Shown: in pieces, positions 1 through 8,500 of the stretch
Numbering within the stretch: position 1 is the first letter of the stretch
Layout: each line of letters starts with the position of its first letter
From: Candidatus Desantisbacteria bacterium CG1_02_49_89
GTDB lineage: Bacteria > Desantisbacteria > UBA1551
Assembly: GCA_001871075.1 (NCBI GenBank)
Contig: MNUP01000054.1
Coordinates: 1-15,759, forward strand
Length of the DNA: 15,759 nt
Reading direction: 5' to 3'
The notes under the pieces: generated by a model
The model's input: the letters and a program-made list of their open reading frames with translations, nothing else
What the model was told of the DNA's origin: nothing
The model's database searches: none
Program-made: the position numbers and the translations under genes

Positions 1-170
1 AAAAAGTAACTATTCATATATGAAGATTTGTTTATAAGTTGCCATAATAATTATCAACAGAGCAAAAAAGAATGAAAACTATACCAATTTGCAAGAATTT
101 AAAAACTGTTACCGACGACAAAGGGTTAAAAACAGGGCGTTTTCACGCATTTTTCAGGTAAAGTCCTGAG
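1..170. other. A+T-rich non-coding start of window
   Basis: I see no credible gene, RNA or convincing promoter here. The stretch is A+T-rich with stops in the frames I read. It is the first part of the 429-base non-coding region upstream of the first giant gene; the rest of that region is taken up by the repeats listed separately. Confidence 0.6.
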
Positions 171-196
171 TTACTCCGAAGGAGTCCCTTTGGGAC
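171..196. repeat. Double mini-hairpin repeat (ACTCC-GAA-GGAGT / GTCCC-TTT-GGGAC)
   Basis: Two perfect 5-bp hairpins overlap by two bases: ACTCC (173-177) pairs with GGAGT (181-185), and GTCCC (184-188) pairs with GGGAC (192-196). The reverse complement, GTCCCAAAGGGACTCC followed by TTCGGA, closely matches the 28-bp repeat found twice inside the second giant gene at 7815-7870. This looks like one copy of an interspersed short repeat family of the genome. No function is implied. Confidence 0.6.
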
Positions 197-228
197 AAAA
201 ACTGTGTTAACCTGTGGTTTCAGAAGCA

Positions 229-397
229 GTCATTTGTCATTAGTCGTTTGTCATTACTAAAAGACAAATATTTCTCTGTGTTCTCTATGGTTAATTTCGT
301 GCTTTCGTGATTTCGTGGTAATAAAGATAGTCATTAGTCATTTGTCATGAGTCATTTGTAAAAGCCGAAGATTTCTCTGTGCCTCTGTGTCTCTGTG
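229..397. repeat. Compound heptamer repeat, two units
   Basis: Two arrays of four 7-bp units of the form GTCATTW (229-256 and 330-357, each with one or two substitutions) are each followed by a similar AAAAGNC...ATTTCTCTGTG segment. The region is therefore a duplicated compound unit of about 100 bp. The second unit ends in three CTCTGTG copies at 8-bp spacing (375-381, 383-389, 391-397). Between the units is a TTTCGTG-rich stretch (296-317). The repeat ends about 25 bases before the ribosome-binding site of the next gene, so it lies in that gene's promoter or leader region. I cannot identify a promoter within it. Confidence 0.65.
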
Positions 398-420
398 GTG
401 AATTATTTAAATTTTTCTTT

Positions 421-427
421 GGAGGGG
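421..427 (+). promoter_or_regulatory. Ribosome-binding site of the first giant gene
   Basis: GGAGGGG lies 2 bases before the ATG at 430. It decides the start: the frame is open further upstream to a GTG at 379, but that extension (PLCLCGELFKF...) is translated from the CTCTGTG repeat and would bury the signal peptide. Confidence 0.75.
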
Positions 428-429
428 AA

Positions 430-3400
430 ATGCATAAATTAACAGCAGTGGTAACGGCGTGCGTTATGATCGCGGGATGCGCATTCGGGGAGGTGGCGGT
501 GGGCGGCAGCGGAAAGGGCGTGAGCATTTCAAACGGGCTTACGAAGATCAACGTGGTCCTGAAGGACGGGGATGCGGTCGGTTTCGAGGTTTTCAGCACG
601 GTGAAGGGCGAGCTTCAGGTCGCGCTTGTGGAGCTTTCTTCCTCCGCAAGGTGGAAGGCTAAGACCGTCGAATCCGGCAAAAAGGGGACGGGCTCATTTT
701 CCAGCGCATTTTTCACGTTGAAAGGTATGGATACCGCGGGCACAAAAGGCACGCCGGAATTCGGCCCGGATTCCTATATAACCGTTTCTCTTGACGAGGG
801 CAATCCTTTCCCGCAGGTGGAATTCAAGTTCGACCTGAAATCTTTTAACGCGGACAAATGGGAATCAGCCTGGGGCAGTGGATGCCCGATGTATTTCCTG
901 CGCTGCACGCTTGACGAAGCCCAGTGTTTCTACCAGGGAGGGGAGCTTTTCCCGTCCCCGACGTTCGACCCCTATCCGATAACAATGCCGCAGATGAGCG
1001 GTGACTGGTCCCCTTCCAGGTGGTCATACGCGCCTGCTATCGGCGCGAACCCGGTCCCGGCAATGGGTTTATGGGCTCCGCAGATAAAGAAATTCGTCGG
1101 CTACGAGTTCCAGCACAGCCGTTCAACCAACAGGAGCGAGAAATTCATAGCCAGCTCATACTGCGCCGGAGAGGACGCGCATCCTAAGCAGTTCTTTACC
1201 CTATTATACCCATACGCGAAGGGACAGTGGCGCAAGTTGAGGTATCCTGACAAGCCGGCTGTTATCGGCACTCATTTCAGGGTCATATACAACCTTGACC
1301 TTCCTTCATTCCAGGACCCAAATGATTTTGTTATTCATTATATATATCGGACATACCTGGACCTGCTTCCTGACTGCCCGAAGATGAACGATCTGTCCTG
1401 GATGAAAGGGACCCAGGGTTCCCCTGACGAATACGGCGCGCTTCTGCTGTATGACATGGGAAAGCGCAAAGGCAAGCCAGGCAGAGGCGCAAGCCGGCTT
1501 TACGTTAAATATGACCAGAGCGAAAAACAGTTCTTCAAGGCCGGCGCGACCCAGCTTATCGGCCACCAGACAGGGAAAGCCATCAATCTCGCTTACCTTG
1601 TTAATAACCAGAATGCCATAAAGGATTACAAGGCACAGATCGAGTTCCTTTTACCGAAGGCGATCGAAAAGACCTATGAGAACGGGGATAAGTGCTGGGT
1701 GTGGAACCACCCTCTTGAAGGCGCTTTCAACGACGGGTACAAAGGGGATGCCGCGACTTCAACCCAGCACATGTTCAACTGGAGCATAGCTGAGGCGATG
1801 CTTTATATTTATATAAACGAGAAAGATGAAAGCTACCTGAAATATATCGACGGCATGCTTTTATGGACAAAACATTATCTGTATGACCGGGCAGGAATGG
1901 CTGACATACCGCAGTCAATATTTTCCATGGGAGCGGGCAACGGCGGGGAGTTCTGCCTGGATTACTATTACACATTCAGGAATGACCCGAAAAGAAAAGA
2001 GCTTGCGAAGCAGGCTTTTGACCTTGCGAAGATGGTTGTTTTCAGGAACGTGTATTACTATACCGATGACCCGGATAATTACGATGAGCTGGATCCCACT
2101 TTCCTGATGCAGGCGGTCAACGCCCAGTACTGGCTTGGAATGGTGACCTGGGGAGAAATGGGCAGGATCCCTGAAATGCTGATGCAGATATACGCCGAAA
2201 CAGGCGACCCTGTGGCGAAATATATCACCCGCGGTTGCCTTGAAAGGTTTTTCTGGGGCGCCAGGAACACCAAGCTCGAATTCTGGGAGAACATAGACGT
2301 TTTCGGCGAGTCAAACGGCGAGAAGGGCAAAGGTTCAGGCGGGTGGGGGGCGTGCAATTTCAAGAGATACGCCCAGCCTGTCGGTGACGCTCTGGCAAGA
2401 GTTGTCATGGGCCAGGGCGGGGCAATGGCTTTCTGCGTTAAGACATTCGCGGTTGACATAGCCGATTACTGTTACGAGCCGGAGAACAATTTTGAATTCA
2501 AGGTTACTGTTGATAAAAGCCTTGCGGGAGCTCCTTTGGGGGAATTCGGCCTGATCGCCACAGCACCGAGGCGGGACCTGCGCGGAAAAAAAGTTTATTT
2601 GAACGGCAAGGAACTTGAATCAGGCACATTTGTCATTTCCACGATCGGCGAGGACGTTTTTCTGGGAGCCGTGAAAGCCGGCGACGTTGTGACGGTCGGG
2701 GATATTAAAGCGCACAAGCCCCTGAAAACAGAGCAGGAAAAAGTAAGGGTCATACCCAAAGGCAAATACGTGAAAGAAGACGCTTTCGCGCTTCTCAATC
2801 TCTATCCTGTCGCGGATACGAAGATAGACGCGACCTGGCAGGGGGACTGGGGCGGGTACATACCGGGTAAAAGGTACGTTTCAGGCATACCCTGCCTTAT
2901 GATAGACCCGGTTTTCAATTCTGACAAAACAGCTGTGGGCGGCGGGGTGCAGGTTCCTGTCGATGAAAAGGTGCAGGCAATTTTCGTTTTCGCCTCAACC
3001 GGCGGCAGGATCGGGAAGATAGGCGATTACACCGTGGCCTATTCCGACAACACGACCCAGAATTTTGAGCTTGTCGGCGGGGCGGACGCGTTCGCAGGCT
3101 CTCCTTATTACAAAAGGACCTGGCAGATAAAGATGTATCCCAACATTCTGCCAGCGGAGAAATCCGTGAAATCTATCGTTTTTTCCAAGGGGTCTATGAT
3201 ATTCGCGGTCACGCTGCAGCTGCTGCGGACAGAGGACGCGTCAAAGGCTATCGAGATCATGAAGTCCGCGACAGAGATGAAAATGATGGCGGAAAGCAAT
3301 TACAATTACCAGTCACCCGATAAGAAAAACCCGCTTGACCTCGCGTGGTGGAACAAGGACTGGCATTACAGGACACTTATCCAGCTGGGCGCGGGTTCGG

Positions 3401-5058
3401 TTGACAGGCAGGACCCTATAATAAGGATAAAGGAAGATTTCTCCCTGCTCCTGGAACAGGCAGGGGTTTCGGACGCGTTTGACACGAATTCAGTGCGCGT
3501 CGTGGAATACGACGCTGCGGGAAAGGCTTTCGAGATCCCGGCGCAGTTTGACTGCGTTCTTGGGGAAAAAGCCCGCGGTGAGGCTGTGTGGATAATCCCC
3601 GGAAAAATGAAAGCGGGTGAGAAAAGGAACTTCTGCATATACTTTGACACCGTGAAGAGCCCAAAGAAACCCGTAAGATCCGAGATCAAGTACAGCACGG
3701 ATAACGGCGTGCTGCTTGTGGAAACAGGGAAGGGCGGGGCAAGGCTTGAGTTCAGCCTGGACGGCAGCGCCAGGGGCCCGCGCCTGGAATCCGTGATCTT
3801 TGACAATGAGAACAACAATGATTTCGACAACCAGGAGAATGTGCTGGGCCCTTCAGGATATAACGAGGGGTACGGCGATCTTACCGTGTGCCAGGACCCT
3901 ATATGCTGGTTTAATTTTGGGGGATTGCAGGACGCTTCCGCGGTCGCGGACGTGGTTTCAAGCGGGCCTGTCTCGCTTACCGTGAAGATCTCAAATAAGG
4001 AACTATACGGCGGGGGAAAAGGCTCTCTGGATTCAGGGACAAAGGTCGTGGGATACGCTGACTGGTATTTCAGGTTCTTTAAAAACCAGAAAAGGATAGA
4101 CCAGTGGGTGGATATCAACCTGCTGAGCAGCGGGCACAAGTGGACAAGGGAGCTTACGGCCAGGTATGGCCTTAACACCAGCGAGGGTGCCGGAGCGTCA
4201 GGGGAAGGCGGGGTGTTCTACGCGTTTAACAGCGAGCTCGCCGCCGTGGTGCTTGAGGACGAGGCAGGCCGCAAAAAGCCCGGCATCGTTTTCACTGAGG
4301 ACGGAGGCGTGATACAGGTCGGGTTTGAAAGGTATGACAAAAAGGGCATGTATTATCCGGGAAGGTGGTTCATTGTTCCGGGCGGTCAGCCTGCGGAATA
4401 TTATAATTCGCAGGCAATGCTGTTCCCGTTCGCGCAGTACGCGGTTGAAGTTCTCGGGAAATCCGGGGTTGAGAAGCTTGAGCCGAAACCGGTCCAGCCG
4501 AAAGCTTTTGACACAAAGCGTGAAATGGCTGCCCCTGAGGAAGGGGAAGCCGCGGCAAAGCCTGCGGCGGCCGCGCTCACGTTCTCGGACAGCGTCTATC
4601 TGATCATGGGAAAGAAAGACGTGAGCTTCGGCCTGAAGCGCAAGGACAATCCTGACGAGGGAAGGTCAAAATCCGGGACCAGGGCCGGAAAAGAATGCGG
4701 TTATCCGGGTGAGAACAAGAACGGACCCGGCAGGATGTTCTATTTTGACATTGACGACAAGTTCATAGCGGACGCGAAAACCCAGAAATTCACCATTGCC
4801 GTTGAATACTTTGACGAAGGCCCTTCCGCGGGCCTGGAATACGATTCAACGGATGAGGCAGTGCAGAAATGCCCGACAGCAGGCGCGTTCAAGGACTACC
4901 CGGAGAAGATAGAGATAGAAGATTCGGGGAAATGGAAGACGTTTACATTCAGGATAGAGGACGGGCGTTTTAATAATTCCTGCAACGGAGCGGATTTCAG
5001 GTTCTCCGCAGAGGGTGAGTTCTGCATTTCCAGAATAACTATCACTAAGGCAAAATAG
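430..5058 (+). CDS. Giant secreted multidomain carbohydrate-active-like protein, paralogue 1
   Basis: A protein of 1542 aa, probably exported. The N-terminus has a short hydrophobic segment and a lipobox-like I14-A15-G16-C17, so it may be an outer lipoprotein; simple type I cleavage nearby is the alternative. Approximate layout: beta-rich domain 20-290; helical region 298-680 rich in aromatic residues, resembling an alpha/alpha toroid; small beta domain with DLRGKKVYLNG near 716; galactose-binding/jelly-roll-like domain 784-935; DUF2341-like domain opening with WWNKDWHYR (about 973-1080); beta-sandwich 1090-1354; Pro/Ala/Glu-rich linker 1353-1382; C-terminal jelly-roll about 1385-1542 with DFRF near its end. 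Helical toroids combined with such beta modules are typical of polysaccharide lyases and glycoside hydrolases, so a role in binding or cleaving an extracellular polysaccharide is inferred. No catalytic residues are recognised. The paralogue at 5521 matches nearly end to end except for the C-terminal module. A PcRGLX/YetA relation is possible but unproven. Confidence 0.85.
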   Translation: MHKLTAVVTACVMIAGCAFGEVAVGGSGKGVSISNGLTKINVVLKDGDAVGFEVFSTVKGELQVALVELSSSARWKAKTVESGKKGTGSFSSAFFTLKGMDTAGTKGTPEFGPDSYITVSLDEGNPFPQVEFKFDLKSFNADKWESAWGSGCPMYFLRCTLDEAQCFYQGGELFPSPTFDPYPITMPQMSGDWSPSRWSYAPAIGANPVPAMGLWAPQIKKFVGYEFQHSRSTNRSEKFIASSYCAGEDAHPKQFFTLLYPYAKGQWRKLRYPDKPAVIGTHFRVIYNLDLPSFQDPNDFVIHYIYRTYLDLLPDCPKMNDLSWMKGTQGSPDEYGALLLYDMGKRKGKPGRGASRLYVKYDQSEKQFFKAGATQLIGHQTGKAINLAYLVNNQNAIKDYKAQIEFLLPKAIEKTYENGDKCWVWNHPLEGAFNDGYKGDAATSTQHMFNWSIAEAMLYIYINEKDESYLKYIDGMLLWTKHYLYDRAGMADIPQSIFSMGAGNGGEFCLDYYYTFRNDPKRKELAKQAFDLAKMVVFRNVYYYTDDPDNYDELDPTFLMQAVNAQYWLGMVTWGEMGRIPEMLMQIYAETGDPVAKYITRGCLERFFWGARNTKLEFWENIDVFGESNGEKGKGSGGWGACNFKRYAQPVGDALARVVMGQGGAMAFCVKTFAVDIADYCYEPENNFEFKVTVDKSLAGAPLGEFGLIATAPRRDLRGKKVYLNGKELESGTFVISTIGEDVFLGAVKAGDVVTVGDIKAHKPLKTEQEKVRVIPKGKYVKEDAFALLNLYPVADTKIDATWQGDWGGYIPGKRYVSGIPCLMIDPVFNSDKTAVGGGVQVPVDEKVQAIFVFASTGGRIGKIGDYTVAYSDNTTQNFELVGGADAFAGSPYYKRTWQIKMYPNILPAEKSVKSIVFSKGSMIFAVTLQLLRTEDASKAIEIMKSATEMKMMAESNYNYQSPDKKNPLDLAWWNKDWHYRTLIQLGAGSVDRQDPIIRIKEDFSLLLEQAGVSDAFDTNSVRVVEYDAAGKAFEIPAQFDCVLGEKARGEAVWIIPGKMKAGEKRNFCIYFDTVKSPKKPVRSEIKYSTDNGVLLVETGKGGARLEFSLDGSARGPRLESVIFDNENNNDFDNQENVLGPSGYNEGYGDLTVCQDPICWFNFGGLQDASAVADVVSSGPVSLTVKISNKELYGGGKGSLDSGTKVVGYADWYFRFFKNQKRIDQWVDINLLSSGHKWTRELTARYGLNTSEGAGASGEGGVFYAFNSELAAVVLEDEAGRKKPGIVFTEDGGVIQVGFERYDKKGMYYPGRWFIVPGGQPAEYYNSQAMLFPFAQYAVEVLGKSGVEKLEPKPVQPKAFDTKREMAAPEEGEAAAKPAAAALTFSDSVYLIMGKKDVSFGLKRKDNPDEGRSKSGTRAGKECGYPGENKNGPGRMFYFDIDDKFIADAKTQKFTIAVEYFDEGPSAGLEYDSTDEAVQKCPTAGAFKDYPEKIEIEDSGKWKTFTFRIEDGRFNNSCNGADFRFSAEGEFCISRITITKAK

Positions 5059-5060
5059 TC

Positions 5061-5065
5061 AATTA
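5061..5065. repeat. Left copy of 5-bp flanking direct repeat AATTA
   Basis: AATTA lies immediately outside the left inverted repeat and is matched by AATTA at 5492-5496 just outside the right one. This is the pattern of a 5-bp target-site duplication. Five A/T bases can coincide by chance, so the weight comes from the exact position at both TIR borders. Confidence 0.6.
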
Positions 5066-5106
5066 CCTTCACCCTCCCCCTTGAACGGGGGAGGGATGGG
5101 TGAGGG
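5066..5106. repeat. Left terminal inverted repeat of DUF559 cassette
   Basis: It contains a perfect 9-bp hairpin, CCCTCCCCC (5072-5080) with GGGGGAGGG (5087-5095) and loop TTGAAC, followed by GGGTGAGGG (5098-5106). The same elements appear in reverse complement at the right end. It follows the giant gene's stop closely, but it has no T-tract and is not read as an intrinsic terminator. Confidence 0.75.
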
Positions 5107-5497
5107 TGGTTATTTGAATAAAAAATTAAGGGATCTTGCTAGAAATCTTAGAGATAATTCTACAGATACAGAGAATTATATATGGAGATTTTTAAGGAAT
5201 AACCAATTAGAAGGATTTAAATTTCGCCGTCAGCATCCAATAGGGAAATATATCGTAGATTTTGTTAATTTAGAAAAGAGAATTATCGTTGAGGTAGATG
5301 GAGCGCAACATCTTACTAACAAAGAAAAAGATAGAATAAGAGATGCCTGGTTTAAAAAAGAAGGATTCAGAACTTTGAGATTCTGGGATAACGAAGTATT
5401 AAACGATATCGAGTGTGCATTAGAAATCATAAGAGGAGAACTTTTATTCCCCTCACCCGAACCCTCTCCCGCAAAGGGGCGAGGGCGAAGGAATTAA
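5096..5497 (+). CDS. DUF559 domain protein (Vsr/PD-(D/E)XK-like nuclease fold)
   Basis: A small protein of 133 aa from ATG 5096. It shows the DUF559 hallmarks in order: KKLRDLARNLR; a TxxE-W-FLRNxxLEG helix; KFRRQHPIGKYIVDFV; the core RIIVEVDGAQH carrying the acidic E/D pair expected for a Vsr-like endonuclease fold; and RTLRFWDNEVLxD. This family is predicted to be DNA-cleaving but is mostly uncharacterised. ATG 5096 lies inside the left inverted repeat; TTG 5114 with GAGG at 5103-5106 upstream is a credible alternative, and TTG 5081 is unlikely. The last residues (PSPEPSPAKGRGRRN) are encoded by the right inverted repeat, and the stop TAA (5495-5497) is completed by bases in and beyond the flanking AATTA. 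The gene is much more A+T-rich than its neighbours, which indicates an independent origin. Confidence 0.85.
   Translation: MGEGGYLNKKLRDLARNLRDNSTDTENYIWRFLRNNQLEGFKFRRQHPIGKYIVDFVNLEKRIIVEVDGAQHLTNKEKDRIRDAWFKKEGFRTLRFWDNEVLNDIECALEIIRGELLFPSPEPSPAKGRGRRN
5450..5491. repeat. Right terminal inverted repeat of DUF559 cassette
   Basis: CCCTCACCC (5450-5458) is followed by an imperfect hairpin, CCCTC(T)CCC at 5462-5470 with GGG(C)GAGGG at 5477-5485, and then GAAGG at the border. In reverse complement it aligns along its whole length with 5066-5106, needing a few one-base gaps. Confidence 0.75.
5492..5496. repeat. Right copy of 5-bp flanking direct repeat AATTA
   Basis: This pairs with 5061-5065 as the putative target-site duplication around the DUF559 cassette. 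It overlaps the stop codon of the DUF559 frame. Confidence 0.6.
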
Positions 5498-5520
5498 ATA
5501 TAATTTCAACGGGGGTTTTT

Positions 5521-8500
5521 ATGCCTAGACGTTTTATATTTTTGATTTTACTTTTAGCATTCAGCTTTTCCGCCCCGATATTATATCGGGGCGAGACCTC
5601 GCCCCTTTGGGGCGGGCAGCTTGCCCACGCCGGCTCCGGCGCCAGCGCCATCTGGAATTCGCTTGCGCGGGTGGAGGTCCTGAAAGCCGAAAAAGGCGCG
5701 TATGGGTTTACCGTGAAAGCCGAAGGCAGCAAGAAGGTCTGTAATGTTGAACTGACAAGCGGCCAGAGGTGGACAGCGTCTGACGTAAAGACCGGGCAGG
5801 AAGGCAGTGTTTCCTGGGTTATTTTCAAAGGCATAGATACCACAGGGACAAAAGGGACACCTGTTTTTGGGGATGATTCATTCATCAAGGTATCCCTTAA
5901 AGAGAACAACCCGTTCCCGGAAGTTGAGTTCTCGCTTAATTTCGCGTCTTTTGACGAAGGCAAGTGGAAAACAGGGCTTTCCCCGGTTTCCCCGCTCTAT
6001 TACCTGCGCTGTACCCCTCCGAAATCCACTATGTTCTATATCGGAGGCGGTTACATCCCGTCTCCGCAGGTTGAGGAATTTCCCTTGAAACTGAACAAGG
6101 GAAGGATGTCAGGCGAATGGGGAGACAAGTGGTCATACGCGCCTGCGATGGCAGGCTGGGCTGTGCCAGCAGTGGGATTGTGGGACCATGAAGGAGCTTT
6201 ATTCGTTGGTTATGATTTCGCGGTCGCGCGGCATACCGACAAAACCGAAAAATACATCGCGAGCGCTTACTGCGCAGGCACAGGCGACCATTCAGGCCAG
6301 TTCTTCACCCTTGTGCATCCGTACCAGACCCAGTGGTCAAAACTCGTGTTCCCAAAATGCCCTTCGACAGCCGCTTCGCATTTTGAAATAGTATATTCGT
6401 TCGATATCCCGTCCTGGAAAGACCCCAACATGTTCGTGATGAAGCACATATACGAAGCGCATAAGGACCTGCTGCCTGAGGTCTCGAGAATGAACGACGT
6501 GGGTTTTATGCCCGTGATCGATTCCTGGACCTCGCCGTACGGCCTAGGTTACACCACAGGCGCAGGGGCAGGCGTAATGGGAAAGAGCTCAGGCGGAGGG
6601 CTGGAGGGCGTTTTCATAGAGATCGGCACAACAGTGCTGGGAAACAGGTTCATAGCTGACGCGATGGGATGGGTCAGGTATCAGAAAAATAAAACAGGGA
6701 TGCGGGGCCTGAAAGACCAGCTGAAATACCTGATGAAAAAGGCTGTGTGGATGAATATCAGCGGGGATACCTGCTGCGTCTGGGTTGACCCGCTTGAAGG
6801 GCCGGGATTTAAAAAGCAGTGGGGAGGCAAGGAAGTAGAGACGATCTACAATGAGTGCGTGTTTGACATCGGCACAGCGATGGTGTTCGCGTATATGGAT
6901 AAGGGAGAGACCCAGTACCTTCCTTTTGTCGACGGCGTATATAACTGGGCGAAGCACTTCCTGTTCCAGCGCAACGGCGTATGCGATCTGTCCTGGGCTA
7001 TGTTCTGCCACGTCGCCTTGAGCGGCGGCGAGAATTTCATGCTGAATTACCGCAAATTCTTCAAGAACGACCCCCGGCGCGGGAAGAATTACGGCGAGGC
7101 GCTTGACCTTGCGGCAATGTGCCTTTACAAGACGATGTGGATCTACACCGCGGACCCTGACGAGACTGACCTGATGGACCCTTCGTTCCTGATACAGGCG
7201 GTTAATTCTGACTGGTGGATAGGAAAAGTTACCTGGAACGAATGCGGCTGGATCCCCAGGGTAATGATACCGGTGTATGTTGAGACAGGCGACCCGCTCT
7301 TCAAATATCTTCTGAGGGGAGTGCTGGACAAATTCTGGACAGGTTACAAGGCGGACGCGGTGCACGTTGTCGAGAATATAGAGATCTTCGGGGAGAAAAG
7401 CCCGAAAGGGGAAAGGTCAGGCTCTCCTTTTGACGGGTGCATGCTTTCCGCGAGCCGCAGGTGGGCTTACCCGGTTGGCGACGCTGTGATGCGTGTGGAT
7501 GTCGGCGAAAAAGCCGCCATCGCGTTCTGCAAGGATACGCGGGATTTTGACGCCGAGGATTACGCGTGCGACCCTGAGATGAACTGCTCTTTTAAGGTGG
7601 TTTCTTTGCAGCCCTCAAAACCGTCCCAGCCGATAAACATTATTGTTACAGCGCCGTTCAAAGACCTGCGCGGGAAAAAGGTTTACGTGAACGGGGCAGA
7701 GCTGGGTGAAGACAGAAGCGAGTTCAACGAGGTCACTGAAGGGGAAGATGTTTACATAAAAGGAGTGAAGCCGGGGGACGCCATTAAAATCGGCGAGTTA
7801 AAAGTTGAAAGTTCTCCCAAAGGGATCCATTCGGAAAAGTTGTCCCAAAGGGATCCATTCGGAAAAGTTGAAAACGTGAAAATCAGAGAAGCGAGAAAAG
7901 AAAAATACACGGAGAAGATGGGGTTCAAGTGCCTTAATCTTTCGCAATTCTGCAATAGCGCTCTTGAGCTGCGGTGGTGGAGAAAGGATGACATGTTCAA
8001 GCTGCGCGAGGATTCCTGGTTCGGGTATTCTGCGGGAGAACACATTGCGAACGGGGTGCCGTTCATGCTTGAAGACCCGGTCCTGAATTCTGATAAGGTT
8101 TTCATCCAGGGGAACCCGGGTTCGCCGGTATCGATCCCCGTCGGGGAAGAATGCGGAGCAATTGTTCTGTTCTTCGGTTCGCTCAATTCAGAAGGCGGGC
8201 CTTCAGGCAAGGCAAGCGTTGAGTTTGAGGACGGTTCAAAAGCAGTTTTAGATGTCGCAAGCTCCACCGTGCCTGCGGATTTCACGAACAACCTGCCTGT
8301 AAGGAACTGGGATTTCCACATGCTGTGGTTCCGGCCTGAGAAGCAGCAGAACGTTGCGCGGATAATTATTGAAAGCGGGAGGCTTTTTGCGGTGACCCTT
8401 GGAACAGAAGGCAGGCATTTTGACATCGCCGCAAGGCTTGCTTCCGGAATAGCCGAAGAGCAGGCCCTGCGCATGCAGAACTACGGTTATTATCTGCCGT

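Larger units (their letters stand above)
5066..5491. mobile_element. 426-bp DUF559 cassette with terminal inverted repeats
   Basis: The unit begins CCTTC and ends GAAGG. Its termini are about 41-42 bp imperfect inverted repeats (5066-5106 and 5450-5491), roughly 80% identical, each containing its own hairpin. It is bordered on both sides by AATTA and carries one gene for a DUF559 protein. The core is about 30% G+C by eye-count of three 60-base lines (5101-5280), against about 60% in a sampled line of the adjacent gene. It begins only 7 bases after the stop of the first giant gene and ends 29 bases before the start of the second, so it looks inserted into a short spacer between tandem paralogues. 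There is no recognisable transposase, so it is either non-autonomous (MITE-like) or moved by its own nuclease-fold protein; the latter is speculation. Confidence 0.7.

Noticed and set aside
379-429. GTG at 379 as start of the first giant gene
   Set aside because: The extension is translated from the CTCTGTG repeat. The ATG at 430 has a ribosome-binding site and gives a signal sequence.
345-599. Minus-strand frame of 84 codons (contains PQRHRGTEK)
   Set aside because: It is produced by the CTCTGTG repeat read backwards and runs antisense into the giant gene's signal peptide. It has no domain and no supporting start.
3366-4178. Minus-strand open frame of 270 codons
   Set aside because: It is antisense to the DUF2341-like and beta domains of paralogue 1; low-complexity Ser/Pro/Leu content is typical of a shadow frame.
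5072-5095. Intrinsic terminator after the first giant gene
   Set aside because: The 9-bp hairpin is perfect but has no T-run after it, and it is better explained as part of the cassette's inverted repeat.
6589-7365. Minus-strand open frame of 258 codons
   Set aside because: It is antisense to the conserved helical domain of paralogue 2 and is a shadow of its G+C-rich codon usage; I recognise no protein family in it.
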